From the NCBI RefSeq assembly GCF_900101025.1, contig NZ_FMUH01000005.1, positions 124,001-188,000 of the forward strand: DNA of 64,000 nucleotides, read 5' to 3'. The notes below the pieces were generated by a model, which did not search any database, had not been told where the DNA came from, and saw only the letters and a program-made list of their open reading frames with translations. Origin of the DNA: Klenkia marina (GTDB lineage Bacteria; Actinomycetota; Actinomycetes; Mycobacteriales; Geodermatophilaceae). Positions 8,659 through 18,174 of the stretch are shown here, one piece after another. Both the position numbers and the translations under genes were made by a program. The stretch's first letter is position 1; each line of letters starts with the position of its first letter.

Positions 8659-9564
8659 TCAGCGGCGCAGGGCCTGCGCGGCGGCGTCCAGCGCGGCCCG
8701 GGCGGTCGGCCAGTCGACGTCGACCGGGAACTCCGCGAGCAGGACCACCACCTCGTCGTCCACCACCCCGGCCGAGTGCAGGTGCCGGACGTCGTCCACG
8801 CAGCACATCCAGCCCTGCTTGACCGCGGTGTCCGCCGTCCGTCCCGGTCCGAGCAGGCCGAAGGACTGGTCGAAGCCGTCGGCGCCCACCGGTGCGGCCC
8901 GGGCGAGCAGACCCGTGATCAGCGCGGCGTCGTCGGGGTGCGCCTGCAGCGGCAGCAGGACGAGGAACCGGGCCAGGTCGCTCGCGGTGGTGAGCGAACG
9001 GCCCCACGCGCCCGGGTCGGGTGCCGGGGGCGTGGTGCCGCGCAGTCCGTAGCGGGCGACGACGTCGGCGAGCAGCGCCGGACCGTCGTGGGCCACCCAG
9101 AGCTCGGACGCGGCCAGGTCGTCGGAGGTGGTGAGGGTGGCCTCGATGCGGGCCAGGTCCGCCGGGGACACGGCCGACCCGGACGCGCGGGCGGCGGTGA
9201 GCACACCCTCGGCCAGGTACAGCTTGACCAGCGACGCCGTGGGGACCGGCCGGTCGATGTCGCCGGCCGACCACGACCCCGCGGACGTGCGGGCGACCGC
9301 GTCGGCGGTGGTGCCCGGCGCGCTGACCGGGACGACGGGGCGGACCGCGACCGTCAGCACCCCGGTCGGGCCGAACGCGGCGAGGGCGGCGCCGGCGGGG
9401 GAGGCAGGGGCCACGGGGACGTCGGCGACGACGTCGGCCGCCGCCTGGGCCGGGGCACTGGTCGACCGGGGGTCCGGCGCAGCGTGCGCCGTCTCGGCCT
9501 CGACCAGCAGGGCGGCCACGAGCGTCACCGCGACGGACCCGACCCGACCGCCCCACCGGCTCAT
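8659..9564 (-). CDS. Exported serine hydrolase, class A beta-lactamase-like fold
   Basis: 301 aa with an N-terminal signal peptide (hydrophobic [13 protein letters not shown], cut near AHA-AP). The catalytic SxxK is SLVK at residues 111-114, the SxN-like motif is S147-D148-D149, and a KTG-like triad is replaced by KQG in AVKQGW. The second motif has Asp instead of Asn, as in many actinobacterial lipoprotein-like hydrolases of this group. Real beta-lactam hydrolysis is uncertain; a cell-wall or ester hydrolase is equally likely. Two cysteines (WMCC) fall near the active site. Confidence 0.8.
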   Translation of the reverse strand: MSRWGGRVGSVAVTLVAALLVEAETAHAAPDPRSTSAPAQAAADVVADVPVAPASPAGAALAAFGPTGVLTVAVRPVVPVSAPGTTADAVARTSAGSWSAGDIDRPVPTASLVKLYLAEGVLTAARASGSAVSPADLARIEATLTTSDDLAASELWVAHDGPALLADVVARYGLRGTTPPAPDPGAWGRSLTTASDLARFLVLLPLQAHPDDAALITGLLARAAPVGADGFDQSFGLLGPGRTADTAVKQGWMCCVDDVRHLHSAGVVDDEVVVLLAEFPVDVDWPTARAALDAAAQALRR

Positions 9565-9606
9565 GCATCGTGCACTACCCGGTGGGGGCGGGCCGGTACT
9601 CCTGGG

Positions 9607-10140
9607 TCAGGGCACCTCGTAGGTGGGCACCAGCGTGGCCCGGGCCAGGGTGTGGCTGAAGAGGTTGAAGCCGAGGAAGGCGCACGACCCCTCGGCCGGC
9701 ACGCCGAGGTCGTCGGTGTCCAGGGCGTGCACCACGACGAAGTAGCGGTGCGGGCCGTGGCTGAACGGGGGAGCAGCGCCGACGAAGCCGGCGAACCCCG
9801 CGTCGTTGCGCAGCTGCACGGCGCCGGCGGGCAGGTGGCCGTCGGCCGCGCCGGAGGGCAGCTCGGTGACCGAGGCGGGGATGCCGGTGACCGCCCAGTG
9901 CCAGAAGCCGCTGGCGGTCGGGGCGTCGGGGTCGTAGACGGTGACCGCGAAGCCCTTCGTGCCCTCGGGGAACCCCGACCACGACAGCTGCGGCGAGCGG
10001 TCCTCGCCGTCCAGACCCATCTTCCCGCTGACCTGCTCGCGGCCCAGCGGCTCGCCGTCGCCGACGTCGGTGCTGGTGACGGTGAAGTCGGGCACCTCGG
10101 GCAGGAAGTCGTAGGGGTTCGGCGGCGTGGGTCGGGCCAT
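9607..10140 (-). CDS. YbhB/YbcL-type PEBP (Raf kinase inhibitor-like) protein
   Basis: Cytoplasmic phosphatidylethanolamine-binding-protein fold, 177 aa. The two conserved anion-pocket motifs are present: [17 protein letters not shown] and [17 protein letters not shown]. Start ATG at 10140 preceded by AGGAGAG, a strong ribosome binding site that rules out longer readings. Molecular role in bacteria is not settled. Stands alone, divergent from the HAD gene at 10247. Confidence 0.92.
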   Translation of the reverse strand: MARPTPPNPYDFLPEVPDFTVTSTDVGDGEPLGREQVSGKMGLDGEDRSPQLSWSGFPEGTKGFAVTVYDPDAPTASGFWHWAVTGIPASVTELPSGAADGHLPAGAVQLRNDAGFAGFVGAAPPFSHGPHRYFVVVHALDTDDLGVPAEGSCAFLGFNLFSHTLARATLVPTYEVP

Positions 10141-10246
10141 GGTTCTCTCCTGCGGCTCGCGGGACTCGGTCGTCCCCAACCTAGGAGGGTGACGGGGTCC
10201 CCGCTCGGCAGGTGGAGTCGATCCACCGGCCGTAGCCTTCGGAGTC

Positions 10247-10966
10247 GTGCTCGGACTCCCTGATGCCATCCGTGGCTGCCTCTTCGACCTCGACGGCGTC
10301 CTGACCAGGACCGCGACCGTCCACCAGGCTGCGTGGAAGCGCACCTTCGACGAGTTCCTGCGCGCCGGGGACCCGCAGGCGGGGGAGTTCACCGACGCCG
10401 ACTACCAGCAGTACGTCGACGGCAAGCCGCGCGCCGACGGCGTGCGCGACTTCCTCGCCTCCCGCGGCATCGAGCTGCCCGAGGGGACCGCGGATGACGG
10501 CCCGGACGCCGACACCGTGCAGGGCGTGGCGACCCGGAAGAACGACCTGGTGCAGCTCGAGCTCGACGAGCACGGGGTCGAGGTCTACGACGGATCGATG
10601 CGCTACCTGCGCGCGGTCAAGGCCGCCGGCCTCCCGGTCGCCGTGGTGACCGCCTCGGCCAACGGCGAGAAGGTCATCGCGGCCGGCGGCTTCGCCGACC
10701 TGGTCGACGCCCGCATCGACGGGGTCGTCACGGCCCGCGAGGGCTACCGGGGCAAGCCAGCCCCCGACACGTTCCTGGCCGGTGCCCGCGCCCTGGGGCT
10801 CGAGCCCGCGCAGGCCGTGGTGTTCGAGGACGCGCAGTCGGGGGTGGCCGCGGGCCGCGCCGGCGAGTTCGGCTTCGTGGTGGGCGTCGACCGGGTCGGC
10901 CAGGCCGACGCGCTGCGCGAGCACGGCGCCGACGTCGTCGTCGACGACCTGGCGGAGCTGCTGTGA
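10247..10966 (+). CDS. HAD-family beta-phosphoglucomutase-like hydrolase
   Basis: 239 aa. HAD motif I is FDLDGVLT, motif II is VVTAS, motif III includes the Lys in [10 protein letters not shown] and motif IV is VFEDAQSGV. Beta-phosphoglucomutase interconverts beta-glucose 1-phosphate and glucose 6-phosphate, and the immediate downstream GH65 phosphorylase would supply beta-glucose 1-phosphate, which supports this job. GTG start at 10247 with TAGCCT at 10233-10238. The stop overlaps the GH65 start by 4 bases (GTGA). Confidence 0.88.
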   Translation: MLGLPDAIRGCLFDLDGVLTRTATVHQAAWKRTFDEFLRAGDPQAGEFTDADYQQYVDGKPRADGVRDFLASRGIELPEGTADDGPDADTVQGVATRKNDLVQLELDEHGVEVYDGSMRYLRAVKAAGLPVAVVTASANGEKVIAAGGFADLVDARIDGVVTAREGYRGKPAPDTFLAGARALGLEPAQAVVFEDAQSGVAAGRAGEFGFVVGVDRVGQADALREHGADVVVDDLAELL

Positions 10967-13335
10967 CCGAGGGGCGGGCGCACTTCCCGGTCGAGCCCTG
11001 GGCGCTCACCGAGACCGCCATCGACCACGACAGCCTGGCCGTGAACGAGTCGGTCTTCGCGCTGGCCAACGGCCACATCGGCATGCGCGGCACGCTGGAG
11101 GAGGGCGAGCCCTCCGTCGTCCCCGGCACCTACCTCAACGGGTACTTCGAGGAGCGGCCGCTGCCCTACGCCGAGGCCGGCTACGGCTTCCCCGAGGAGG
11201 GGCAGACCGTCGTCAACGTGACCGACGGCAAGCTGATCCGGCTGCTGGTCGGGGACTCGCCCCTCGACCTGGACTACGGCCACGTCATCTCCCACGAGCG
11301 CACCCTCGACCTGCGGGCCGGGGTGCTGCGGCGGTGCACCGAGTGGCGCTCGCCGAACGGCCGCACGGTCGAGGTGCGCAGCACCCGCCTGGTCTCGCTC
11401 ACCCGCCGCTCCATCGCCGCGATCCGCTACGAGGTGCGGTGCACCGACGACGGCGGCGACCTGTACGTGGCCCTCCAGTCCGACCTGCTGGCCAACGAGG
11501 TGGTCGAGAACTCCGGGTCCGACGACCCCCGGGCCGCGGCCGCCCTGCGCAAGCCGCTGCAGTCCGAGCTGCACACCGGGCGCGGGCGGCACGCGGTGCT
11601 GGTGCACCAGACCAAGAAGTCCCGGTTGCGCATGGCCGCGGGCATGGACCACGACGTGCTCGTGCCCGACAGCGCCAGCGAGGACCTCGAGGTGTCCCCG
11701 GACCTCGCCCGGTACACCCTGGCCGCGCGGCTGCCGGCGGGGGAGAAGCTGCGGCTGACCAAGTACCTGGCCTACGGCTGGTCGTCGCGGCGGTCCTCGG
11801 CCGCCGTCCGCGACCAGGTGGAGGGCGCGCTGAGCGTGGCCAAGCTGGCCGGCTGGGACCGGCTGGCCGACGAGCAGCGCCAGCTGCTGGACGGGCACTG
11901 GGCCCAGGCCGACGTCACCGTCGAGGGCGACGACGAGCTGCAGCAGGCCGTGCGGGTCGGCATGTTCCACGTCCTGCAGGCCGGGCTGCGCGCCGAGCGC
12001 CAGCCCATCCCGGCCAAGGGCCTCACCGGCCCCGGGTACGACGGGCACGCGTTCTGGGACACCGAGACCTACGTGCTGCCCGTGCTCACCTACACCGCCC
12101 CCGAGGCCGTGCGCGACGCGCTCATCTGGCGCTGGAGCACCCTGGACCTGGCCCGCGAGCGCGCCCGGGTGCTGGGCCAGGAGGGCGCCGCCTTCCCGTG
12201 GCGGACCATCCGCGGGGAGGAGACCAGCGGCTACTGGCCGGCCGGCACCGCCGCGTTCCACGTCAACGCCGACATCGCCGACGCCGTCGTCCGCTACTGG
12301 CACGCCACCCAGGACGAGGCCTTCGACGCCGACCACGGCGCCGAGATGCTGATCGAGACCGCCCGCCTGTGGGCGTCGCTGGGCCACCTGGACGACGGCC
12401 GGGGGTTCCGCATCGACGGCGTCACCGGTCCCGACGAGTACACCGCCGTCGTGGACAACAACGTCTACACCAACCTCATGGCGCAGCGGAACCTGCGCGA
12501 GGCGGCGGCGGCCGTCGCCCGCCAGCCCGGCGTCGCCGGGCGGCTCGAGGTCTCCGCCACCGAGGTGGCGACCTGGCTCGACGCCGCAGACCAGATGCGC
12601 ATCCCCTTCGACGAGCACGTCGGCGTGCACATGACCAGCGAGGGGTTCACCCGCCACCAGGAGTGGGACTTCGACGGCACCCCGCCCGAGAAGTACCCGC
12701 TCCTGCTGCACTTCCCCTACTTCGAGATCTACCGCAAGCAGGTGGTCAAGCAGGCCGACCTCGTCATGGCCCTGCACCTGCGCGGCGACGCCTTCACGCA
12801 CGAGCAGAAGGTCGCCGACTTCGCCTACTACGAGGCGCGCACGGTGCGGGACTCGTCGTTGTCGGCGGCGCAGCAGGCCGTGGTGGCCGCCGAGTGCGGG
12901 CACCTGCAGCTGGCGCACGACTACTGGGGGGAGGCCGCGCTCACCGACCTGCAGAACCTGCACGGCAACTCCGGGCACGGCCTGCACATCGCCTCGCTGG
13001 CCGGGGGCTGGACCGTGGCGGTCGCCGGGTTCGGCGGCATGCGCGACCACGACGGCCGGCTCACCTTCGCCCCCCGGCTGCCGCCGAGGCTCACCGGCCT
13101 GGCCTTCCGGGTGGTCTACCGCGGACGCTGCCTGCGGGTGCGGGTCACCCAGGAGCGGGCCACCTACCAGCTGGTGTCGGGGGAGCCGCTGGAGATCGGC
13201 CACCACGGGCAGACCGTCACGGTCACCGACGCCGAGCTGGTGCTCGACGTCCCGCCGGCCCCCGAGGTCGAGCCGGTGACCCAGCCGGCGCACTGCGCAC
13301 CGCGTCGCCGCGGGCGTCACGGCAGCAGCCAGTAG
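10963..13335 (+). CDS. Glycoside hydrolase family 65 disaccharide phosphorylase
   Basis: Splits an alpha-linked glucose disaccharide (maltose, trehalose or kojibiose) with phosphate to give beta-glucose 1-phosphate and glucose. 790 aa, the full family length: N-terminal beta-sandwich (1-270), linker, (alpha/alpha)6 barrel and C-terminal beta domain. The catalytic acid is Glu about 492 in GVTGPDEYTAVVDNN, preceded by the barrel motifs HAFWDTETYVLP and FPWRTIRGEETSGYWPAGTA. Coupled to the beta-phosphoglucomutase-like HAD gene, as in many actinobacteria. Which disaccharide is used cannot be fixed here. Confidence 0.93.
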   Translation: MTEGRAHFPVEPWALTETAIDHDSLAVNESVFALANGHIGMRGTLEEGEPSVVPGTYLNGYFEERPLPYAEAGYGFPEEGQTVVNVTDGKLIRLLVGDSPLDLDYGHVISHERTLDLRAGVLRRCTEWRSPNGRTVEVRSTRLVSLTRRSIAAIRYEVRCTDDGGDLYVALQSDLLANEVVENSGSDDPRAAAALRKPLQSELHTGRGRHAVLVHQTKKSRLRMAAGMDHDVLVPDSASEDLEVSPDLARYTLAARLPAGEKLRLTKYLAYGWSSRRSSAAVRDQVEGALSVAKLAGWDRLADEQRQLLDGHWAQADVTVEGDDELQQAVRVGMFHVLQAGLRAERQPIPAKGLTGPGYDGHAFWDTETYVLPVLTYTAPEAVRDALIWRWSTLDLARERARVLGQEGAAFPWRTIRGEETSGYWPAGTAAFHVNADIADAVVRYWHATQDEAFDADHGAEMLIETARLWASLGHLDDGRGFRIDGVTGPDEYTAVVDNNVYTNLMAQRNLREAAAAVARQPGVAGRLEVSATEVATWLDAADQMRIPFDEHVGVHMTSEGFTRHQEWDFDGTPPEKYPLLLHFPYFEIYRKQVVKQADLVMALHLRGDAFTHEQKVADFAYYEARTVRDSSLSAAQQAVVAAECGHLQLAHDYWGEAALTDLQNLHGNSGHGLHIASLAGGWTVAVAGFGGMRDHDGRLTFAPRLPPRLTGLAFRVVYRGRCLRVRVTQERATYQLVSGEPLEIGHHGQTVTVTDAELVLDVPPAPEVEPVTQPAHCAPRRRGRHGSSQ

Positions 13336-14012
13336 CCCCCCAGCACGAGCGCCCCGACGTCCACCAGGAGGAACACGCCCACCCACACCAGCCCGGGCAG
13401 GCCGGTGAGGCGGGCCAGCTGGTCGGCGTCGCTGTCCGGGGTCGGACGGCGACGCCGACCGGCCTGCAGCTCCCACACCGTGCGCGGGGCGGCCAGCAGC
13501 AGGAAGAACGCGACGACGTGGGCGAAGCCCGCCTGCCACTGCGCGGGCAGCCACCAGGTGGCCGCGAACACCAGCGCGCCGGTGACCAGCACCGACCAGA
13601 GGCCGTAGAAGTTGCGGATCTGCAGGAGCAGCAGCGCGAGCAGGGCCAGCACCGCCCACAGCATCCCGATGGCGTGCCCGGCCGCCAGCAGGGCCGCTGC
13701 ACCCAGTCCCAGCAGGCCCGGGCCGACGTAGCCGGCCAGCGCGGTCACCACCATGCCGGGGCCGGTGGGCCGCCCCCTCGAGACGGTCACCCCGGAGGTG
13801 TCCGAGTGCAGCCGGATGCCGGCCAACCGGCGGCCCGTGAGCAGGGCCGCGACGCCGTGGGCGCCCTCGTGGGCGATCGTGACGGCGTTGCGGCTGAGCT
13901 GCCACGCGTCGCGCTGGGCCACGAGGGCCAGCGCGACCAGCGCCGTGGCCAGCAACCAGGGCAGCGGCAGCGGGGGAGAGGGGGCGGTGACGCGGTCCCA
14001 GATCTGTTCCAT
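13317..14012 (-). CDS. M50B-like integral membrane zinc metallopeptidase
   Basis: Membrane protein of 231 aa with about six hydrophobic segments. Within the second lies HEGAH (AHEGAHGVAALLTG), the zinc-binding HExxH of the M50 site-2-protease clan; the third ligand is less clear. Actinobacterial proteins of this type (M50B-like family) are uncharacterised. Start ATG at 14012, just before the barrel of helices. Its 3' end overlaps the GH65 gene by 19 bases on the opposite strand, and it is divergent from the acyltransferase at 14107. Confidence 0.85.
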   Translation of the reverse strand: MEQIWDRVTAPSPPLPLPWLLATALVALALVAQRDAWQLSRNAVTIAHEGAHGVAALLTGRRLAGIRLHSDTSGVTVSRGRPTGPGMVVTALAGYVGPGLLGLGAAALLAAGHAIGMLWAVLALLALLLLQIRNFYGLWSVLVTGALVFAATWWLPAQWQAGFAHVVAFFLLLAAPRTVWELQAGRRRRPTPDSDADQLARLTGLPGLVWVGVFLLVDVGALVLGGYWLLP

Positions 14013-14106
14013 CGCCCCGGCAGTCAACCCGGTGAGCCGGGCCCGGTGGGGTGCGGCACACTGACGACGCCCTCCGCCGGGGAGGGTCGCTGCCGAGGAG
14101 GCCCCC

Positions 14107-14808
14107 GTGACCACCCCGTCGATCCCGATCCCGTACCGCGTGGTCATGGCCATCGGCACGCCCGCCGTGCGGTGGTGGGGCAGGCTCGAGGTGCGCGGGC
14201 TGGAGAACCTCCCGTCCTCCGGACCGACGGTCGTGATGGCCAACCACGACAGCCAGTGGGACCCGGTCATCGCCGGCATCGCGGCCCTGCGGGTGCGGCA
14301 CCTGCGCGCCCTGGCCAAGGACTCGTTGTGGAAGAACCCCGTGGTGGGCAGGTGGCTCACCGGCATGGGCCAGATCCCGATCGCCCGCGGGCGCGGTGAC
14401 GCCACCGCGCTGCAGGCGGCCATCGACGTGCTGCGCGAGGGCGGCTGCATCGGCATCTTCCCCGAGGGCACGGTGTCCCGGGGGCGCACGATGCGCTTCC
14501 TGTCCGGGGCGGGCCGGCTCGCCCTGGCCGTCCCCGGCACCACCGTGGTCGGCCTGCGCATCACGGGTCAGACCGACGTCGTCCGGTTCCCGAAGCGTCC
14601 GCGGATCGTCCTGGAGTTCCTGACGCCGACCGCCGCCCGCGAGGGCGAGTCGGCGGTCGCGCTCACCAAGCGGGTCATGCAGGAGGTGCGCACCGGTGCA
14701 CCGCCGGCCATCCCGGGTCGGGCGAAGACCGCGGCGAAGTACCGCGAGCTGGCCGCCGAGCACGCGGCCGCCCAGGCGGCGGAGAAGCCGGCCGACAAGG
14801 CGTCCTGA
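14107..14808 (+). CDS. PlsC-type 1-acyl-sn-glycerol-3-phosphate acyltransferase
   Basis: Membrane-associated acyltransferase of phospholipid synthesis, 233 aa. Catalytic NHxxxxD box is NHDSQWD (near residue 45), the substrate motif FPEGTVSRG follows at about 120. A basic, Ala-rich C-terminal tail ends the protein. GTG start at 14107 with GAGGAGG ribosome binding site. One of three PlsC-like genes in the window (also 21890 and 34679), so substrate roles are probably divided among glycerolipids or other acyl acceptors. Confidence 0.9.
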   Translation: MTTPSIPIPYRVVMAIGTPAVRWWGRLEVRGLENLPSSGPTVVMANHDSQWDPVIAGIAALRVRHLRALAKDSLWKNPVVGRWLTGMGQIPIARGRGDATALQAAIDVLREGGCIGIFPEGTVSRGRTMRFLSGAGRLALAVPGTTVVGLRITGQTDVVRFPKRPRIVLEFLTPTAAREGESAVALTKRVMQEVRTGAPPAIPGRAKTAAKYRELAAEHAAAQAAEKPADKAS

Positions 14809-14810
14809 GC

Positions 14811-15233
14811 TCAGCCGGCGACGAACGGCACCAGGAGCACGGACGCCGCCGCCGCGACGCCGAGCAGGGTCAGCGGCCAGCGCCCGGGCCGACCCCGGCG
14901 GAGCACCGAGTGGACGACGCCGGCGGTGCCCAGCCCCAGCACGGTGACCACGTCGAGCGCCCAGGTGCGCATCGCCTCGCCGCGGGCACCGGGGTCGGAT
15001 CCGTAGAGGTCGAGGAAGCCGTCGAGCCAGTTCCAGGCCATGGCGGCCAGCACGACCGCGACCGCGAGGCCCAGCAGGCCCTGGCCGGCCCGGTCGCCGT
15101 GCCCGGGCCACGGACGGCGGCCCGCCGGCCGGGAGCCGGGGTCGGGCACGGAGCCGGCGACGGCGCTGGCGATGGTGCTGGTGACGGGACGGGGGGCGAC
15201 GGCGACCGCGGCGGCGCGCTGGTACGGGCTCAT
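14811..15233 (-). CDS. Small membrane protein of unknown function
   Basis: 140 aa with a soluble Pro/Arg-rich N terminus (about 50 residues) and three hydrophobic segments: GLLGLAVAVVLAAMAW, VVTVLGLGTAGVVHSVL and LTLLGVAAAASVLLVPFV. No family recognised. Start ATG at 15233 is taken; GTG at 15239 would add two residues. Convergent with the acyltransferase (2 bases between stops), upstream region shared with the divergent isochorismatase gene. Confidence 0.65.
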   Translation of the reverse strand: MSPYQRAAAVAVAPRPVTSTIASAVAGSVPDPGSRPAGRRPWPGHGDRAGQGLLGLAVAVVLAAMAWNWLDGFLDLYGSDPGARGEAMRTWALDVVTVLGLGTAGVVHSVLRRGRPGRWPLTLLGVAAAASVLLVPFVAG

Positions 15234-15354
15234 GTCCACCGACCCTGCCGGCGTGGTGCGTCCCGACCCAGGGGGCCACTACTCAGCTCGACCCGGGTGG
15301 AACTGTCGGTGCGACGGCCTACGGTGCGAGCACCACCGAGACCGAGGAGGCGTC

Positions 15355-15909
15355 ATGACGACCCTGACCGACCGACCGGGCACCGCCCTGCTGGTGATCG
15401 ACGTGCAGAACGGGGTGATGGCCGCCTCCCACGACACCGAGGCCGTCGTCGGCCGCATCGAGGGCCTGGTGTCCCGGGCCCGGGAGGCCCACGTGCCGGT
15501 GGTGTGGGTGCAGCACTCGTCCGAGGAGCTGCCGGTGGGCAGCCCGCAGTGGGAGTACGTGCTGCAGCTGCAGCGTGCCGACGGCGAGGCACTGGTGGCC
15601 AAGCAGCACGGTGACTCCTTCGAGGCCACCGACCTCGAGCAGGTGCTGGCCGAGGCCGGGGCGGGCCGGCTGGTCGTCGCCGGGGCGCAGACCGACGCCT
15701 GCATCCGGTCCACCATCCACGGCGCGTTCACCCGCGGCTACGACGTGGTGCTGGTCGGCGACGCGCACACCACCGAGGACCTGACCGCCTACGGGGCCCC
15801 GGCGCCGGCCGACGTCATCTCGCACACCAACCTGTACTGGGGGTTCCAGACCGCACCGGGCCGCACCGCCGCCGTCGTGCCGGCCGCCGACGTCGAGTTC
15901 GCAGGCTGA
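15355..15909 (+). CDS. Isochorismatase-family cysteine hydrolase
   Basis: Cytoplasmic hydrolase, 184 aa. The Asp-Lys-Cys triad is visible: Asp in VIDVQNGV, Lys in LVAKQHGDSF and Cys in VAGAQTDACIRST. Lacks the extra domain of true isochorismatases of siderophore synthesis and is more like nicotinamidase/amidase orphans. ATG at 15355 with GAGGAGG ribosome binding site. Followed after 5 bases by a VOC gene, likely an operon. Confidence 0.9.
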   Translation: MTTLTDRPGTALLVIDVQNGVMAASHDTEAVVGRIEGLVSRAREAHVPVVWVQHSSEELPVGSPQWEYVLQLQRADGEALVAKQHGDSFEATDLEQVLAEAGAGRLVVAGAQTDACIRSTIHGAFTRGYDVVLVGDAHTTEDLTAYGAPAPADVISHTNLYWGFQTAPGRTAAVVPAADVEFAG

Positions 15910-15914
15910 GCGCC

Positions 15915-16268
15915 GTGCGCACCCTGGGCGTCACCACGAACCTGCACGTCGACGACATCGCCGCGGCCGAGGGGTTCTGGGCCGGCTTCCTGGGGCTGCG
16001 GCAGCAGGAGTTCAGCCTGGGCTGGGTGGCCCGGTACACCGACCCCGACACCGGGGCGCACGTCCAGCTCGTCACCGGTGACGCAACCGCGCCGGAGGAC
16101 TCGGCGGTGACGGTCAGGACCGACGACGTCGACGCCGCGTACGCCGAGGCACGGGCAGCCGGCTACGAGATCGTGCACCCGCTGACCACGGAGTCGTGGG
16201 GCGTGCGCCGGTTCTTCGTGCGGGCCCCCGGCGGCACGGTGGTGAACGTGGCCCAGCACCGTGACTGA
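15915..16268 (+). CDS. VOC-family protein
   Basis: 117 aa, single vicinal oxygen chelate domain: TTNLHVDDIAAAEGFWAGFLGL at the start, YTDPDTGAHVQLV in the middle and RRFFVRAPGGTVVNVAQH at the end. Start GTG at 15915, six bases after the isochorismatase stop, so it is read from the same message. Substrate unknown. Confidence 0.87.
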   Translation: MRTLGVTTNLHVDDIAAAEGFWAGFLGLRQQEFSLGWVARYTDPDTGAHVQLVTGDATAPEDSAVTVRTDDVDAAYAEARAAGYEIVHPLTTESWGVRRFFVRAPGGTVVNVAQHRD

Positions 16269-17127
16269 GCTGGCGGGAGCTGTTCCCGGTGGATCAGGTT
16301 GGAGTCGTGTCGCCGATGTCGATGGACACATGAGCTGGCTGCAGCGTGCGGAGGTGGACGCCAGTGGCATCGGATACGACCCCGACGGATGGCCGGCGTC
16401 CGTCTGGGTTCTGCACTCGATGTACGAGCACCGTCTCATCACCACGGGTCTGACGCACGACGACGTCCACCGGGAGCGGCTCGCGCGGGGCATGCAGGAG
16501 CCCGACATGATCGGTGAGGTCGATCTCCCCGAGCTCACCGTGTCGGGAGTACCGCTCGGTTACGAGAGGGAACCAGGCCCCGATTGGACCAGACTGCGTT
16601 GGCGCACCCTCATCGAGCGGTCCGGAGGGTGGCTCGACGAGGAGGATCCGGATTGGCCGTCCGAGGTGTGGCTCGATCAGGATTGGCCCGCTTCGACGAT
16701 CCCGCCACCAGAGGGTTCTCTGGATGAAGTGAGCTGGACCGCACTCATCGACGTCCTCGGCCGTCTCTCAGATGATGGACAGGCAACCCGGGTAGTCGCC
16801 TACTACGACTTCCTCACGGCTCGGGACTGGCAGGGGCCGAACGCCCACGTCCTCTCCGGTGAGCTCGGCGGCATCACGACACTGGTCGACGAGCTGGGGT
16901 ACCTGTTCTCCCCGTCCAACTGGTGGGCAGAGGACAGGTCCTGGTTCGTCTACACGGACTACGACCTGAACACGACCAAGGTGAGCGGCAGCGTCGATCT
17001 GATCAAAGCCCTGGGGGCTGAATCTGACCTGGAGACGATCAGGTGGCGTGGGCCAGGTGGTCGAGGTGCGAGAAGCTACCGGCAGCGGATCCGCGAAGGG
17101 CGTCCTCCGAACCGACGTCAGGACTGA
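16261..17127 (+). CDS. Hypothetical protein of lower G+C, possible recent arrival
   Basis: 288 aa from GTG at 16261 (8-base overlap with the VOC gene) or 265 aa from ATG at 16330; no ribosome binding site decides. Soluble, acidic and very rich in Trp (for example WPSEVWLDQDWPAS and NWWAEDRSWFVYTDYDLNTTK). No membrane segment and no family recognised; the late YLFSPSNWWAEDRSWFVYTDYD stretch recalls small immunity or phage-related orphans only in style. G+C on sampled lines is about 60-65% against about 74% around it, and rarer codons appear, which suggests transfer. Confidence 0.65.
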   Translation: MTELAGAVPGGSGWSRVADVDGHMSWLQRAEVDASGIGYDPDGWPASVWVLHSMYEHRLITTGLTHDDVHRERLARGMQEPDMIGEVDLPELTVSGVPLGYEREPGPDWTRLRWRTLIERSGGWLDEEDPDWPSEVWLDQDWPASTIPPPEGSLDEVSWTALIDVLGRLSDDGQATRVVAYYDFLTARDWQGPNAHVLSGELGGITTLVDELGYLFSPSNWWAEDRSWFVYTDYDLNTTKVSGSVDLIKALGAESDLETIRWRGPGGRGARSYRQRIREGRPPNRRQD

Positions 17128-17157
17128 TCTCGACACGAGGCTGGCTAGGCTGCCGCG

Positions 17158-18048
17158 GTGAGCTCCACGCCCCGGTTCGGCCGACTGATCACCGCCATCG
17201 CCACCGCGTTCGACGCCGACGAGAAGGTCGACCTCGAGGCCACCGCGCGCATCGCCCGGCACGTGGTGGACACCGGCAGCGACGGCGTCGTGGTGTCAGG
17301 CACCACGGGGGAGGCGCCGACCACGACCGTGCCCGAGGACGGCGAGATCCTGGCCGCGGTGCGCGACGCGGTGGGGGACCGGGCATCGGTGATCGCCGGC
17401 GTCGGCACCAACAGCACCGCGCACTCCGTCGAGATCGCCGAGCAGGCGGCCCGCGTCGGGGCCGACGGGTTGCTGGTCGTCACGCCGTACTACAACAAGC
17501 CCAGCCAGACCGGCATCCTCAAGCACTTCCGCACGGTGGCGTCCGTCAGCGACATCCCGGTGATGCTCTACGACGTCCCCAGCCGCACGGGATCGGCGAT
17601 CGGGCTCGACGTCTACCGGCAGGCCGTCGAGATCGAGTCCGTCGTCGCCGTCAAGGACGCCACCGGCAACCCCGCCCAGGCGGCCCGGCTCACCGACCTC
17701 GGCTACGAGGTCTACTGCGGCGACGACGCCCTGACCCTGGGCTACCTGGCCTACGGCGCCGTCGGCCTGGTCAGCGTGGTCGCGCACGCCGCCGGCCGTC
17801 CGCTGCGCTCGATGATCGAGGCGTTCCTGGCGGGGGACCACGCCGAGGCGCTCGCCGCCCACACGCGTCTGCTGCCGGCCTTCGACGCGATCATGGGCGT
17901 GCCCAACTACGGCGCGACGACCGCCAAGGCCGCGCTGCAGCTGCAGGGCGTGCTGGGCGACCGCCGGGTGCGCCAGCCGCTCGAGCAGCTCGACGACGCC
18001 GAGGTCGAGGCCCTGCGCACCGGTCTGGTCGCCGCCGGCCTGCTGTAG
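17158..18048 (+). CDS. dapA: 4-hydroxy-tetrahydrodipicolinate synthase
   Basis: Condenses pyruvate and aspartate semialdehyde, first step of the diaminopimelate/lysine branch; cytoplasmic TIM barrel, 296 aa. The family motifs are complete: GTTGEAPTTT, VTPYYNKPSQTG, Tyr138 in YDVPSRTG and the Schiff-base Lys166 in AVKDATGN. GTG at 17158 follows TAGGCT (17146-17151) by 6 bases, so the message is probably leaderless. No dapB or other lysine gene is adjacent; a second paralogue elsewhere in the genome is possible. Confidence 0.93.
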   Translation: MSSTPRFGRLITAIATAFDADEKVDLEATARIARHVVDTGSDGVVVSGTTGEAPTTTVPEDGEILAAVRDAVGDRASVIAGVGTNSTAHSVEIAEQAARVGADGLLVVTPYYNKPSQTGILKHFRTVASVSDIPVMLYDVPSRTGSAIGLDVYRQAVEIESVVAVKDATGNPAQAARLTDLGYEVYCGDDALTLGYLAYGAVGLVSVVAHAAGRPLRSMIEAFLAGDHAEALAAHTRLLPAFDAIMGVPNYGATTAKAALQLQGVLGDRRVRQPLEQLDDAEVEALRTGLVAAGLL

Positions 18049-18174
18049 CCGGCGGGGGAGCAGCGCTCGGGTGGTGGAGGACCCCAGCGCCGATCTGGGC
18101 ACCGGGCAGGGCTCCCACGACGGCCTGGCTCGGCACTGGGTGGGTCGACGGACCGGGCGGGGGAGACTGACGCG

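Noticed and set aside
10744-15279. A 1511-codon open frame on the minus strand
   Set aside because: It is the antisense of the GH65, acyltransferase and HAD genes; Arg/Gly/His-rich composition, no domain.
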